Of a DNA stretch of 21,673 nt, positions 9,820-19,144 are shown piece by piece; position 1 is the stretch's first letter; each line of letters opens with the position of its first letter. The position numbers and the translations under genes were made by a program. Source of the stretch: Smittium culicis (lineage: Eukaryota; Kickxellomycota; Harpellomycetes; Harpellales; Legeriomycetaceae); NCBI GenBank assembly GCA_001970855.1, contig LSSN01001907.1, positions 1-21,673 of the forward strand. The letters are read 5' to 3'. The notes beneath the pieces are model-generated. The model was not told where the DNA came from. It ran no database searches and saw only the letters and a list, made by a program, of their open reading frames with translations.

Positions 9820-10345
9820 ATATACATTTTGAAATCCGAATAAGCGGTTATATTGAGGTTAATAAATGTTTATGGATTTCAAAAAAAAAAAACTCACCAG
9901 AAAGTTGATTTTTATTGCAGTGTGTGTGTCAACAATTGTGGCCAACGTTATGAATTTTTTTATGGCTGTGCGAAATTGGCGATTGAGCTTTGGGCAATTG
10001 GCTCGCGTGACCTGTCGTTTTTTTTTTTTTAGCAAATCTTATTAGTCCATCGACATCATTATTAAATGCTTTGGCCGTAGTAATTTTTCGCGCCAATAAT
10101 TATAGAGACTAGAAACTTGAAATACGGCTGAGGATGACTATTGGCTCGAGCTCACATTGTATTAAACTGGCGAATGGATGATGCTTAGAATCTTCTTCAT
10201 TCAGTAGCCAGCCAATAATGTGGCATTTACTGGTTTAGGTTTTCTGTCCACTGAGACAAAATAATAGATATATAAATATGTAAATAAATAAATAAATAAA
10301 GGCACATGCTAGGCTAAAAAGGGGAGACAGAAAGAGGTGTCAAAA
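9820..10345. promoter_or_regulatory. Intergenic region with a cluster of CCAAT boxes
   Basis: Five ATTGG/CCAAT pentamers in about 240 bases: AAATTGGC (9974), CAATTGGCTCGCG (9995), GCGCCAATAAT (10090), CTATTGGCTCGAG (10138) and CAGCCAATAATG (10209). In fungi such sites are bound by the Hap2/3/5 (NF-Y) complex. A T12 run is at 10018-10030 and an (AAAT)n tract at about 10279-10300. No ORF is supported. It may be the promoter of the possible small gene that follows. Confidence 0.35.
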
Positions 10346-10508
10346 ATGTCGATTTTTTATAGTTCCACCAAGTAAGCTTTTTATATGCTTTTTATAAGCG
10401 TTTTTTTTTTTTTTCAAGGTCCCAATTATCAGCGACTTTGCCAAACCTGGAAATGTTGTCAAGTTTAAACCAGCAAATCGAAATCACGCAAAGGAGCGTC
10501 TAAAATAA
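10346..10508 (+). CDS. Possible very small two-exon gene of unknown function
   Basis: ATG at 10346 opens MSIFYSST and meets a good donor (ACCAA|GTAAGC at 10372). A T14 tract ending in CAAG (10401-10418) could be the acceptor. Joining 10346-10371 to 10419-10503 gives 36 residues ending …SATLPNLEMLSSLNQQIEITQRSV, amphipathic and possibly coiled coil. Using the next AG (10431-10432) instead gives a basic end …NDFAKPGNVVKFKPANRNHAKERLK to 10508. Both are open and I recognise neither. The 47-base intron would be shorter than the others here and lacks an obvious branch site. The sequence is less AT-rich than its surroundings. Low confidence. Confidence 0.22.
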
Positions 10509-11290
10509 GAAATAAAGCAATCATCTTTATAAACTCAATTAAAGTATCTGGAAGGGTGTCATATCTTTTAGTTCAAATTGTTCATATCTAATATATGCCA
10601 TAAAAAGTCTCATATCACTCAACCTCACAATCTCCATTCCTTTAAAATAAAACTATAAATACTGCCAACAACCCTCACTGATTCTTTTCCTCTTGAAATT
10701 ATTCCCTAAACTTTTCCTCTTGAAAAATATCTTTTTGTTCATTTAGAACTCATTAGACAACTACAAAATATAATAGTCATAATAAATACTCAATTGTAGA
10801 GTTTTTAATTGAATATACTACAATAATTGCATAACTTTATCTTTAAAGTTACGTCTCTTATCATTTCCTACAACACAATCCAACCTTATAAACTTGTTAC
10901 TATCATTAACCTCATAAGGTCTTATTTTTATACTCTATACTTTATAGCCTATATTTTGTTATATGTTTGCCTCAAAATATATACTGATTTATCTTTTCTT
11001 GTATATTTATGTATATTAATCCTATCTATAGTTTTATATAATATCCAGATTTCCCTATAAATCTCACCAAATTTTATCAAAAATAGTGAAATATTAACTT
11101 AATATACTTACACCTGCAAAAAATTTTACACTATTTTTACTTGACTTTTTTATTTATTTAATTTTTTTCAAGAACTCTCTCTTCACTTTAATAATTTCAC
11201 CAGATCGCTCATTTTTCAATATAAACCTAGTCATAATATTATCAAATCGACATACCGATAATTATAAATTCTCCAAGAAATTTGTATACA
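10509..11290. other. AT-rich upstream region of the serine dehydratase gene
   Basis: No supported gene. The open frame at 10827-11060 translates to an I/L/Y/F-rich low-complexity string expected by chance from AT-rich DNA. The last ~200 bases before the ATG at 11291 are pyrimidine-rich and should contain the promoter and 5' leader. Confidence 0.4.
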
Positions 11291-13482
11291 ATGCTATTTT
11301 CACGCAGTTTAATATCAAAATCGAAAAGATTCAGAGTTTCTTTCCTTTCAAGGCCTCCTCTCTGTCATCCTACTACTAGATATCCTACTATTTTCACAAA
11401 GCTTTCATCTAACCTAGCGAATCCAATTAGCGTAAATTGTTTATATCTTGCTTGAATCATTATCTCTAATTTATATACATGTTTCCTTATAAATTACTCC
11501 CATTATAAAATATAATTAGAACGAAAATCCGAATCACCAAGCCAACCATGCTGTGGTCAGCACTTTTGATCTGTTCTCTATAGGAATTGGCCCTTCGTCA
11601 AGGTATCATTAGAATTTTTTTTCCCGCATTTTTTATTATAGCTTTAACATACCTATACTAATTTACTTTTTCCAATCCCGTTAATTTATTATACTCTATT
11701 TAATTTCACTTATAATACTGAAACGTTTTTCTAATTTTATTTCTATTTTTTCTCTTCTTTCAGTCATACTGTTGGGCCCATGCGCGCTGCAAAAGTCTTT
11801 ATCAGAGATCTTGAAAAGTTTGGCGTTTTAGAAAAGGCAAGATTGACTTTTTTTTTTTTATATATAATTAATTTACATCTATTTACATAAATGCATTAAG
11901 ATTTATTCTGTACATATATAACAAATAATTTGAATTTTTTTTTTGTTAAAATTTTTTCAAAAACTAAATTCATTATTTTTAAAATATTATCCTAGCACAG
12001 GTCAAAACCATAAAGATAAATTTGTATGGATCATTGGCTCAAACTGGCGTTGGCCATGGAACTCCAAATGCTATTCTAATGGGTATTGAAGGCGAAACTC
12101 CCGAAACTGTTGTTACATCTACTATCATTCAAAGATCAGAAGATATAAAATTGAAAAAAAGCCTGTGCTTGAATGGAACCCACTCGATACCTTTTGACTT
12201 TGAAAAGGATTTACGGATTAATATGCACTTAAGCCTTGATCAGCACCCAAATGGAATGCGATTCAGCGTATTCGACTCAAAAGGTGATATGCTTGCCACA
12301 AATGAGTATTTCTCAATTGGAGGCGGATTTGTTGTTAATAAGGACACAACCATATTGCACGGAGAGAATGTATATTACAAAGAATCTTTCTATGCCCCTA
12401 AAGTCGATAATGGATATACTCACCCTGTGGTTGAGCTAGAAGGACGTCAAAGTCAAGACATGATATCAGCTGCTCTTCCGTTCTCAACTGCAGCAGATTT
12501 AATGAAATTGTGTAAAACTAAAAATCTCAGCATAGCGGAAGTTGTTATGCTTAATGAGCTTCAATGGAGAGATTATGATACTATAATAAAGGATGCTCTT
12601 AGTATCTGGGAAGTTATGAATGACTCGATAAAGCGAGGCTGCACATCAACAAACGACCCAATACTCCCTGGGAGAATAAAGCTGAAAAGAAGGGCACCTG
12701 GGCTATACAAAAACTTATTTAGAGGTATCTACGGCTTAACATATACCAATAATCAGCTTGGAATGAAAAATATGATCGATGTTGAAACTGTTGGAGATGA
12801 AGAAGTGGCTTTTAGTTTGTCAAAAACCGATAAAGATAGGGCAATGGACCTGCTACGAAGAAGCTCAAAGTCAGCTAGAGCAAATTTTCTTTCGCATGTA
12901 GATTATTTGTCAGTATACGCAATTGCAGTAAATGAGGAGAATGCAGCTGGGGGAAGAGTGGTAACTGCGCCGACCAATGGAGCGGCAGGAATCATACCAG
13001 CAGTATTAAAATATTATCTAGAATTCTATAGCAACGATCCTATTAAGGATACGTTAACATTTTTATTTACAGCATCGGCTATTGGTATGCTTTACAAGAG
13101 GGGAGCGAGTATAAGTGCAGCAGAGATGGGATGCCAAGGAGAGGTTGGTGTTGCTTGCAGTATGAGTGCAGCAGGGTTTGCGGCAGTTATGGGAGCATCG
13201 TTGAAGCAGGTAGAAAATGCAGCAGAGATAGGAATGGAGCATAATTTGGGGCTAACATGCGATCCAGTAGATGGGCTAGTTCAGATTCCGTGTATAGAGC
13301 GAAACGCGTTAGGGGCAGTTAAAGCGGTTACAGCAGCACAGCTCGCGCTGAATGGAGATGGTTCACATGTAGTTACATTGGATCAGGTGATAGAGACGAT
13401 GAGGCAAACAGGAGCAGATATGGCATTAAAATACAGAGAAACATCTTTGGGAGGGCTGGCGGTCAATGTGCCACTTTGTTGA
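11291..13482 (+). CDS. Iron-sulfur L-serine dehydratase (bacterial SdaA type), four exons, likely mitochondrial
   Basis: Exons 11291-11431, 11520-11602, 11764-11836 and 12001-13482 give 592 residues. Every join is in frame: exons 2/3 rebuild [19 protein letters not shown], and exons 3/4 rebuild [15 protein letters not shown]. The enzyme deaminates L-serine to pyruvate and ammonia using a 4Fe-4S cluster. The N-terminal beta domain ([21 protein letters not shown]) precedes the catalytic alpha domain ([14 protein letters not shown]). Candidate cluster ligands are C477, C519 and C530 (GCQGE, LTCDP, IPCIERN). The last residue, C592 (NVPLC), matches the C-terminal cysteine known to enter the active site in this family. 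The first ~47 residues are R/S/K-rich and lack acids, like a mitochondrial presequence. Intron 3 (11837-12000) has a GC donor (AAG|GCAAGA) and ends CACAG. Fungi more commonly use PLP-type serine dehydratases. Confidence 0.93.
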
Positions 13483-13806
13483 AATTAATGTAATAACTAA
13501 TAACTAATCAATAAAAAATACTTTAAATTTTGTATAAAAATAAAATATAAATTATATTCTAAATCAAGGCTCGGGTATATTAAATTAATTATTGGAAATA
13601 GATAAGTGAATAATGATGATATTAAATGAACAAGTTTATAATAGTGATAGTAATGAATAAATGAAAAGCGTGAAAGAGTATGGGTGAAATTTTTGAAAAG
13701 GTATATATTAATTGGTGAGAAGCAAAAGAGAAAAGTACATATAAAATAAGAATGTTTGAAGAAAGGAAATTAAAGAGATAGGACAGATGATATGGGGAGG
13801 AAGAGA
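13483..13806. other. Convergent intergenic region between serine dehydratase and the bZIP gene
   Basis: 324 bases holding the two 3' ends. AATAAA-like polyadenylation signals occur on the plus strand at about 13510 (CAATAAAAAATAC) and about 13538 (AAATAAAATAT). No ORF is supported; the minus frame at 13622-13810 is low-complexity. Confidence 0.5.
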
Positions 13807-15399
13807 TCATAGGGGGATGTTTGAGTTAGCTTTGAGGGAAGAGGTGAGGAAGGAACTTTCAGTTTCCTTTTTGAGGACTTCCCATTCTTTGCAGAAAATC
13901 TTGAGTTCTTCAGAGCATCTGGCTTGCTGTCTTAGTAGGTAGCAGAGGTCGTCAAGTTCATCGGATTTGAGGGAACTATTTTGATTGGTTAAATTAGAGT
14001 TATCGTTGAGATGCAGAGTGACATTTTCTGATGGAGAGTCAGATGGAATGGAAGAGGAGGAGGGGGGATTTTGGAGGAATTCAGAGAAAGCGTTGGAGCC
14101 GTTGAATGGAGAGGTTAAATCAGACAAGTCATTATCATTGTGGGAGGAATTGATACTGGGGGAGGTTGTGGAGTAGATAGAGTCTATGTAATTGAACAAA
14201 TCATCTTGTTTAGAACCTTGGTTGGAACCAGGAATGGAGTTTTGAGAGAACTTTAGATCAAAGGTTTGGTTAAAGTCAGGTAGGTTTGATGGTTGCGTAG
14301 ACTTGAAGTTGTCTAGGTTTAGGATATCGCTACTGAAAGTATCGAAATTGGCAGGGGAGTTGGTAGAAGTCAAGTTGGATAAGGTATCAAAATTATTGGA
14401 GGGGCTCAAGTTGGATAGAACTTTGTTAGAGCCTTGGAAATCCATGATGTTAAATGCGTTTAAGGAGGAGAAAAGGTTATTGTTGTCAATGGAAGAAGGG
14501 ATTGAAATATCTTTGGACATACTTTGAATAAAGTCGTCTAGGTTTAAAGGGGTGGAGGAAGGGATAGAGTTTGTAGCAGTGTTGGGGGAGTCAAAGATAT
14601 CAGAGGAGAAGAGATTGGAGTTTTTGGATGAGGGGGAATCAAGATTAGAGGCATTAATTAATATGGAGGTATCAGGTAGAGAGGTTTTTAAAGAGGGGTC
14701 TGCTAGGCAAACGTTGTTATCTAAGATGTTTGGGGTATTGTTGAACAAAGAGTTGTTAGAGTCTAAAGCAGATGGGGAGGAGTTAGTGAAAGCGGAGGGG
14801 ATAATATCAGCAGGGGAAGTACTGTTAGTGATGGAGGTGTTGGATGCTTTTGAGATAAAGGAGGAGTCTATATCAGAAGTGCTAAAGTTGAAAGAGGAAG
14901 ATGGGAGAGATTGTTTGATGACGTTATTTTCCTTGATGAGCATGTCAACTTTGATGCGCAGAGACTCGGCTTCTTTGTCAGCAAGTTCTTTGGCTTTTTT
15001 AAGATCATCAATTTCTTTTTCAAGTAGCTTTACGTGTTGTTGCTTACGTTCTCTGAAAGCTCGTTGAGCAGCTCTGTTCTGAGCAACACGTTTCTAAGGT
15101 TATAAAAAAAAAAGGGGGGTTGTTAAGACATAGAGCCGAATAGGATATAAGAATAATAGTGGAGGAGGAAAATAAGGGGGAAATATTTACGTTTGTAGAT
15201 TCAGACTCAACGGGCTTTCTTCCGACTTTCTTTGAGTTATTCGAGGAATCTAAGGAGGATAATGAGAAAGATTGTGAGAATTAATAGAATAAGAGGGCAT
15301 GGATGAGAATAGATAGAGGAAGGAACATTTACCGTTTGAGAGTTTAGGTTCCTTGCTGGAACTATTGTGGATATCAAGTTGGGAGCGTTTCTGAGACAT
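13807..15399 (-). CDS. YAP1: AP-1-like bZIP transcription factor (Yap1/Pap1 family), three exons
   Basis: Exons 15399-15333, 15249-15191 and 15093-13807 give 470 residues. The introns (GTAAATG…CTTAG; GTAAATAT…CTTAG) keep frame. Residues 43-59 hold the basic region with NRAAQRAFRERK, the fungal AP-1 signature. A heptad zipper follows (~60-100: VKLLEKEIDDLKKAKELADKEAESL… ). The middle (~105-400) is N/S/D/F/L-rich, a likely activation region. The end has DDLC-YLLRQQ-ARCSEE: C426 and C435 are nine apart, as in the Yap1 C-terminal cysteine domain that masks a nuclear export signal under oxidation; C443 follows. Only one other cysteine (C171) exists, so the N-terminal cysteine cluster is reduced. 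An upstream ATG at 15496 with an intron 15493-15412 would add five residues in frame. Plus-strand frames across 13985-15067 are shadows. Confidence 0.9.
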
Positions 15400-16281
15400 T
15401 GTATAGTTTACCTGGAAGAGGAATAATAGTATAACAAAGAATAGTTAAATAAATGATAGAGGAGGGAAAAGTAATAGAGAAAGAGATAGGTACCATTTAA
15501 ATTAGAGAAGGTGCTATTAAGGTGAGAAGACAGAGACTAATAAGGAAACTAGAGGTAGTTGGGAATGAGGGGGGGAGGGGGAGATGAAAATTTTAGAAAT
15601 TAAGTAAAGTAGTACTTCAGAGCTAGATAGTAAGTAGAGAATATGATAGAGGAAAAGAAAGAGAGAGAATAATATTAGGAACTAAGAGATATAAGAGTGG
15701 TTATAAATGTTAGCAAAAGTTTTAGCATGTATAAAAGTAAAAGAAAAAGCAATAAAGTCAGATGATAAGCAAGGAATGAAACTCTTATTCCAAGAAATCT
15801 GACAGCCTTTTATGGACTTAGCTATTTATTACTTCTTTTACCCAAATATTATTTCCCTAAGCGCAGAATCCTCGCTAATTAAACCAGAACCTTCCATTTG
15901 CCCACGGGCAGACAGCCAATGAAGCAGGGCTTCAAGTAAATACATTACTAATCAGAGGCTATTGGCTGCTTATTGCATCATAGGCTCGGTATAAGATTTT
16001 ATTCGTCAGGAATAGCACAATCATGGCTAAGAGCGCTGATTTGCTGGGAGTAGGTCAATAATAGCGAATGAACAGCACGTATTGGTTACTCGGCCTTTGA
16101 TCGTTTAGTAAGATCAAAACTTTTATTTCATAATTGCCGCCTATTAAGCTGACGTGAAACAGCGTCTCGGAATAGCAATATTTCTTTGCCCAATTGAGCC
16201 TTCTCGGCATTTTTACGCTGCACTAAACCCCGAAATAAATTCTTAGGTAGGATTTTCCCTCCGCCAAACGACTGGTTCAAG
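15400..16281. promoter_or_regulatory. Upstream region of the bZIP gene: pyrimidine-rich leader (minus strand) and CCAAT boxes
   Basis: From 15400 to about 15720 the plus strand is almost all A/G (for example GGGGGGGAGGGGGAG near 15569), so the bZIP transcript strand is pyrimidine-rich. Further upstream there are CCAAT/ATTGG boxes near 15919 (GCCAATGAAG), 15959 (CTATTGGCTGC) and 16080 (TATTGGTTAC). At 16281-16128 a minus frame of about 50 codons (LNQSFGGGKILPKNLF… RQLNRRQL) is open, but no family was recognised. Confidence 0.4.
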
Positions 16282-16472
16282 CCCTTTCCCGCCCAACGCA
16301 ACCAAGACATACGAGCATTGCTGATTCGTTAATTATTTATACACTTGAACATTATTTGCAGTCTCACTATTATAAGCCAATACTTATTAGGGATTCAGAG
16401 TTGAAGTATTTTTAGTGAAACTAATTTAATTAGATTTGGTAGACCAAAAACAGTCTGCAGCAATCAGAAGGG
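16282..16472 (+). mobile_element. piggyBac-type miniature element (MITE), copy 2
   Basis: About 191 bp, strongly similar in order and sequence to copy 1 at 9624-9815. The left end is CCCTTTCCCGCCCAACG (16282-16298). Shared blocks are GCTGATTCGTTAATTATTTA-like, AACATTATTTGCAG, TTAGGGATT and TTTGGTAGACCAAAAACAG. The right end is decayed (CAGAAGGG, whose reverse complement is CCCTTCTG). Flanks are CAAG and CCAA instead of TTAA, so either the duplication has mutated or the edges are slightly off. Same orientation as copy 1. Confidence 0.7.
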
Positions 16473-18554
16473 CCAATGCCTGTCCTTGGATTTGGTAAAG
16501 CGAGTCTAACTGCTCTAATTACTCCTATTACGTTTATGTTGATATTATTATAAACAATACAAATAAAAGAGACCCTATATGATAACCTTTTTGCATTTTG
16601 CCAATTCAAAACTTTTTCGACTAAATTATATCTACCAATCAGCTAAGCTTTGACTCTTGATTCTATATACACAAGTTTATTGAACGGAATATTATCTATG
16701 CCATCGACTATATCTATAATTATACCTATATCGCCCTAGCAAATAGTTCTTCTAGTGGTATTACTTCCTTAGCCTAAAACAAGCCCCGCCGTTGACCACC
16801 AACTAAACAGAATGGTCTGATTTCTCACAATCTAATGCGCTAACAAGCACTTCTTATACTTATACTATTACTAATCTTATTAATATATCCCACGAACTTG
16901 GAAAAAAACAACTTGGATGGCGTAGAGCTATAATAGAGCGATTATTCCATTCTAAACCCAGAACCGGAGTTTTATTTACTAGGTATCCCATTTGTTCATA
17001 CCATTCAACTCCAACCACTACTCTGCCACGCTGCTCAGTCCTCGGGCTTTCAGCAACCACAACCCAAATATAAAACATTAAACATAAATTACAATTATAC
17101 TTCATCTATTACGATATCAGAGCTTTCTCTGAATCTCAAAGTTACCCCCCTCGCTTCCACTCCAAATAATTACCCATTCAATTACATTTTGCCTTAAATG
17201 AACAATGCACTAGTATTGGTAACTATAATCAACCTCATATCACCATTCCCTCTGATTTTCTCCCCATAAATAGCACAGATCATATTTTCTCCTCATAAAT
17301 AGCACTGATATGATTTTCTCCTCATAAAAATAAATGAGATTTGATAGTCTATTTATCCTCAGAACTTCACCTGTCCCTATTTACCCTATATCCTGATCCA
17401 AAAACATTTTATTTAATCGTACGTTTATTTTTATTATTAATTTAGCCATTTTCAATTACTCCATGATAAACAATTACCTGAACGAGCATATCGCGGATTT
17501 ATCTTTTGTTTATTTATCCCTGTCAAATAATGTTTGCCACTTCAAAATTCCATTACTGCGCGTATAAACCCTAACTTCGCCCCCAACCCATTCAAGTTCT
17601 AGACCTTTTAATTTGCAATTTTATCAATCCATCTCGTAATAATAATTAAAATCCGTCCATTTCTTATTTTTTTAGCCATTTATAATACCCCTTCCCCACC
17701 GAGCTATATAAACTCTTAATTCGAAGCTCCAATTCGGTCAATTGTATTTTTCGGCATTGTATGCTGCATCTCGCCTTCAATTAAAAAATTGCTCGATACT
17801 CTCATTGCAATTTGGTATTAATCCTCCCCAGAGGCCAGTCCTCTATAAAAATTTCTATTCATATTAGAAAGCCATTTATTTTTTATTGCTCCAATTTTTA
17901 CACTTTAGTTTTAATACATCTAAACATCAATCCAGTATTTAAAATATATCCAAGCTCATTGTATTCTGCTTGATATTTACCTTGGCTCAAACTAATGCAA
18001 CCGCCCCCTATTATGTAATTTTCTTTTTTTTTTTTCCCTGCCCTAATTTATCTAGTAATATTTACGGCTGTTTTCTAATGTTGGTACAAATTTCATTTCA
18101 ATTTATAACTTCAAAGTTTTTATACTTTGCCTTATAATATATCTACCATCAAAGCTCAGCATTTTAATACCTATTTGCCCTATATAATGTTAATATTGCT
18201 TGGAGCTCTTTAAATCAAAGTTCAATATATATGGGATATTCTTAGGAAAAGCGGAGCTTTTTTTCTTTGATACCCTATTTGCTTACTTTTATAAATTAAA
18301 GCTATTGGTTAAATTAGATTTTTTATTCGATAATCTTTTTTAGTAAGATTTAAAAATAAATTTAACAAATATGATTAGAAAAAACTAATTAGGAAAATTT
18401 CCACTCCTCCTAATAATCTCAAATATTACACGAAGTGCAAAATCATTTAAGCTCCGTTGTCTTATTGGATGAAAATAAATGATTATTTCTAACCAATAAA
18501 TATATATCAATTTACAAAAACATCCATTGATCTAATAACAAATTTCATATTTAA
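16473..18554. other. Gene-poor AT-rich region with possible decayed coding remnants
   Basis: No intact gene recognised. One plus-strand stretch (16807-17070) is open for 88 codons without a start (TEWSDFSQSNALTS… SHELGKKQLGWRRAIIERLF …) and is less AT-rich than its surroundings; it could be an exon or remnant but matches nothing I know. Another short open piece lies near 16680-16775 (IERNIIYAIDYIYNY… ALANSSSSGITSLA). The rest is AT-rich with many TTTATT/ATTTA runs. Confidence 0.35.
17253..17333. repeat. Imperfect ~28-bp direct repeat, about 2.7 units
   Basis: Three successive units share TTTTCTCCYCATAAATAGCA followed by CAGAT/CTGATATGA; the third unit ends early (CATAAAAATAAATGA). Non-coding. 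Confidence 0.65.
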
Positions 18555-18742
18555 CCCTTTCCCGCCCAACAATCTTTAATTAAATCATATTTATGATTTG
18601 TTTATAATTACAAGTAAATCTATTATTTGTTGTTATTTACAAATATACCAATATTTCTTAATGACTCTGAATTAAAGTATTTTAACTGAGCATAGTTGGC
18701 TATATCTTGTGTTTCAAAAATAGTCTACCACCCATAAAAGGC
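18555..18742 (+). mobile_element. piggyBac-type miniature element (MITE), copy 3
   Basis: 188 bp flanked by TTAA on both sides (18551-18554 and 18743-18746). The left end is CCCTTTCCCGCCCAAC, identical to copy 2 over 16 bases. The right end is AAAAGGC before TTAA (reverse complement GCCTTTT, a degraded CCCTTTC). The interior is more diverged but keeps the same order of landmarks: ATTATTTG, then a GA(T/C)TCTGA…AAAGTATTTT block, then ATAGTCTACCACCC where copies 1 and 2 have ACAG(C/T)CTGC. Non-coding, same orientation as the other two. Confidence 0.72.
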
Positions 18743-18746
18743 TTAA

Positions 18747-19144
18747 AACAAAAAATACATAGCTATTATACCCTTAGCACATATCAGCAAAGATGCTGTC
18801 GTTGTGGTTGTGGTGGATGCCAATTAATATTTCTCCTCTCATATTACAATATTAATTAACTAATTTCCGCTCTATACAGCCTAATTACTTAATACATTAC
18901 AAATCACAGAGGATGTATATTCTGCTAATACAAATTATAAGATCGTCTCGCTCAACTCATTATAATTTCTTTTCATTAGATAGTATGTATAAAAAATAGA
19001 TTAGCTATGCATAAAACACGCATGATAACGTATCATCTGCTGATACTCTGGTGTTAACACTTAGTGTAACTCCAATCACTCTGCATTTATGGCGTATGTG
19101 TACCATTATCGCAGCTTATTAAGCCTAATATCCACCATATATTC
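18747..19144. other. AT-rich spacer with no recognised gene
   Basis: Short GTTGTGGTTGTGGTGG motif near 18798. No ORF, tRNA or other RNA gene was recognised. Confidence 0.35.

Noticed and set aside
9950..10030. Possible Pol III-type RNA gene ending at the T12 run (10018-10030)
   Set aside because: No tRNA fold, 5S, U6 or other known RNA sequence could be recognised; T runs are common throughout this window.
10827..11060. 77-codon plus-strand frame with hydrophobic translation
   Set aside because: Low-complexity I/L/Y/F string from AT-rich DNA, with no motif and no supporting context; not a convincing membrane protein.
13985..15067. Plus-strand open frames of 63, 74 and 171 codons
   Set aside because: They are antisense to the AP-1-like bZIP gene, whose bZIP and cysteine-domain signatures, introns and frame are clear on the minus strand.
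16860..17105. 81-codon minus-strand frame
   Set aside because: No recognisable motif. The plus-strand frame over the same bases is equally open, so neither can be called a gene.
18551..18570. TTAACCC as telomere-like sequence
   Set aside because: It occurs once rather than in tandem. It is better explained as TTAA target site plus the CCCTTTCCCG end of the MITE family.
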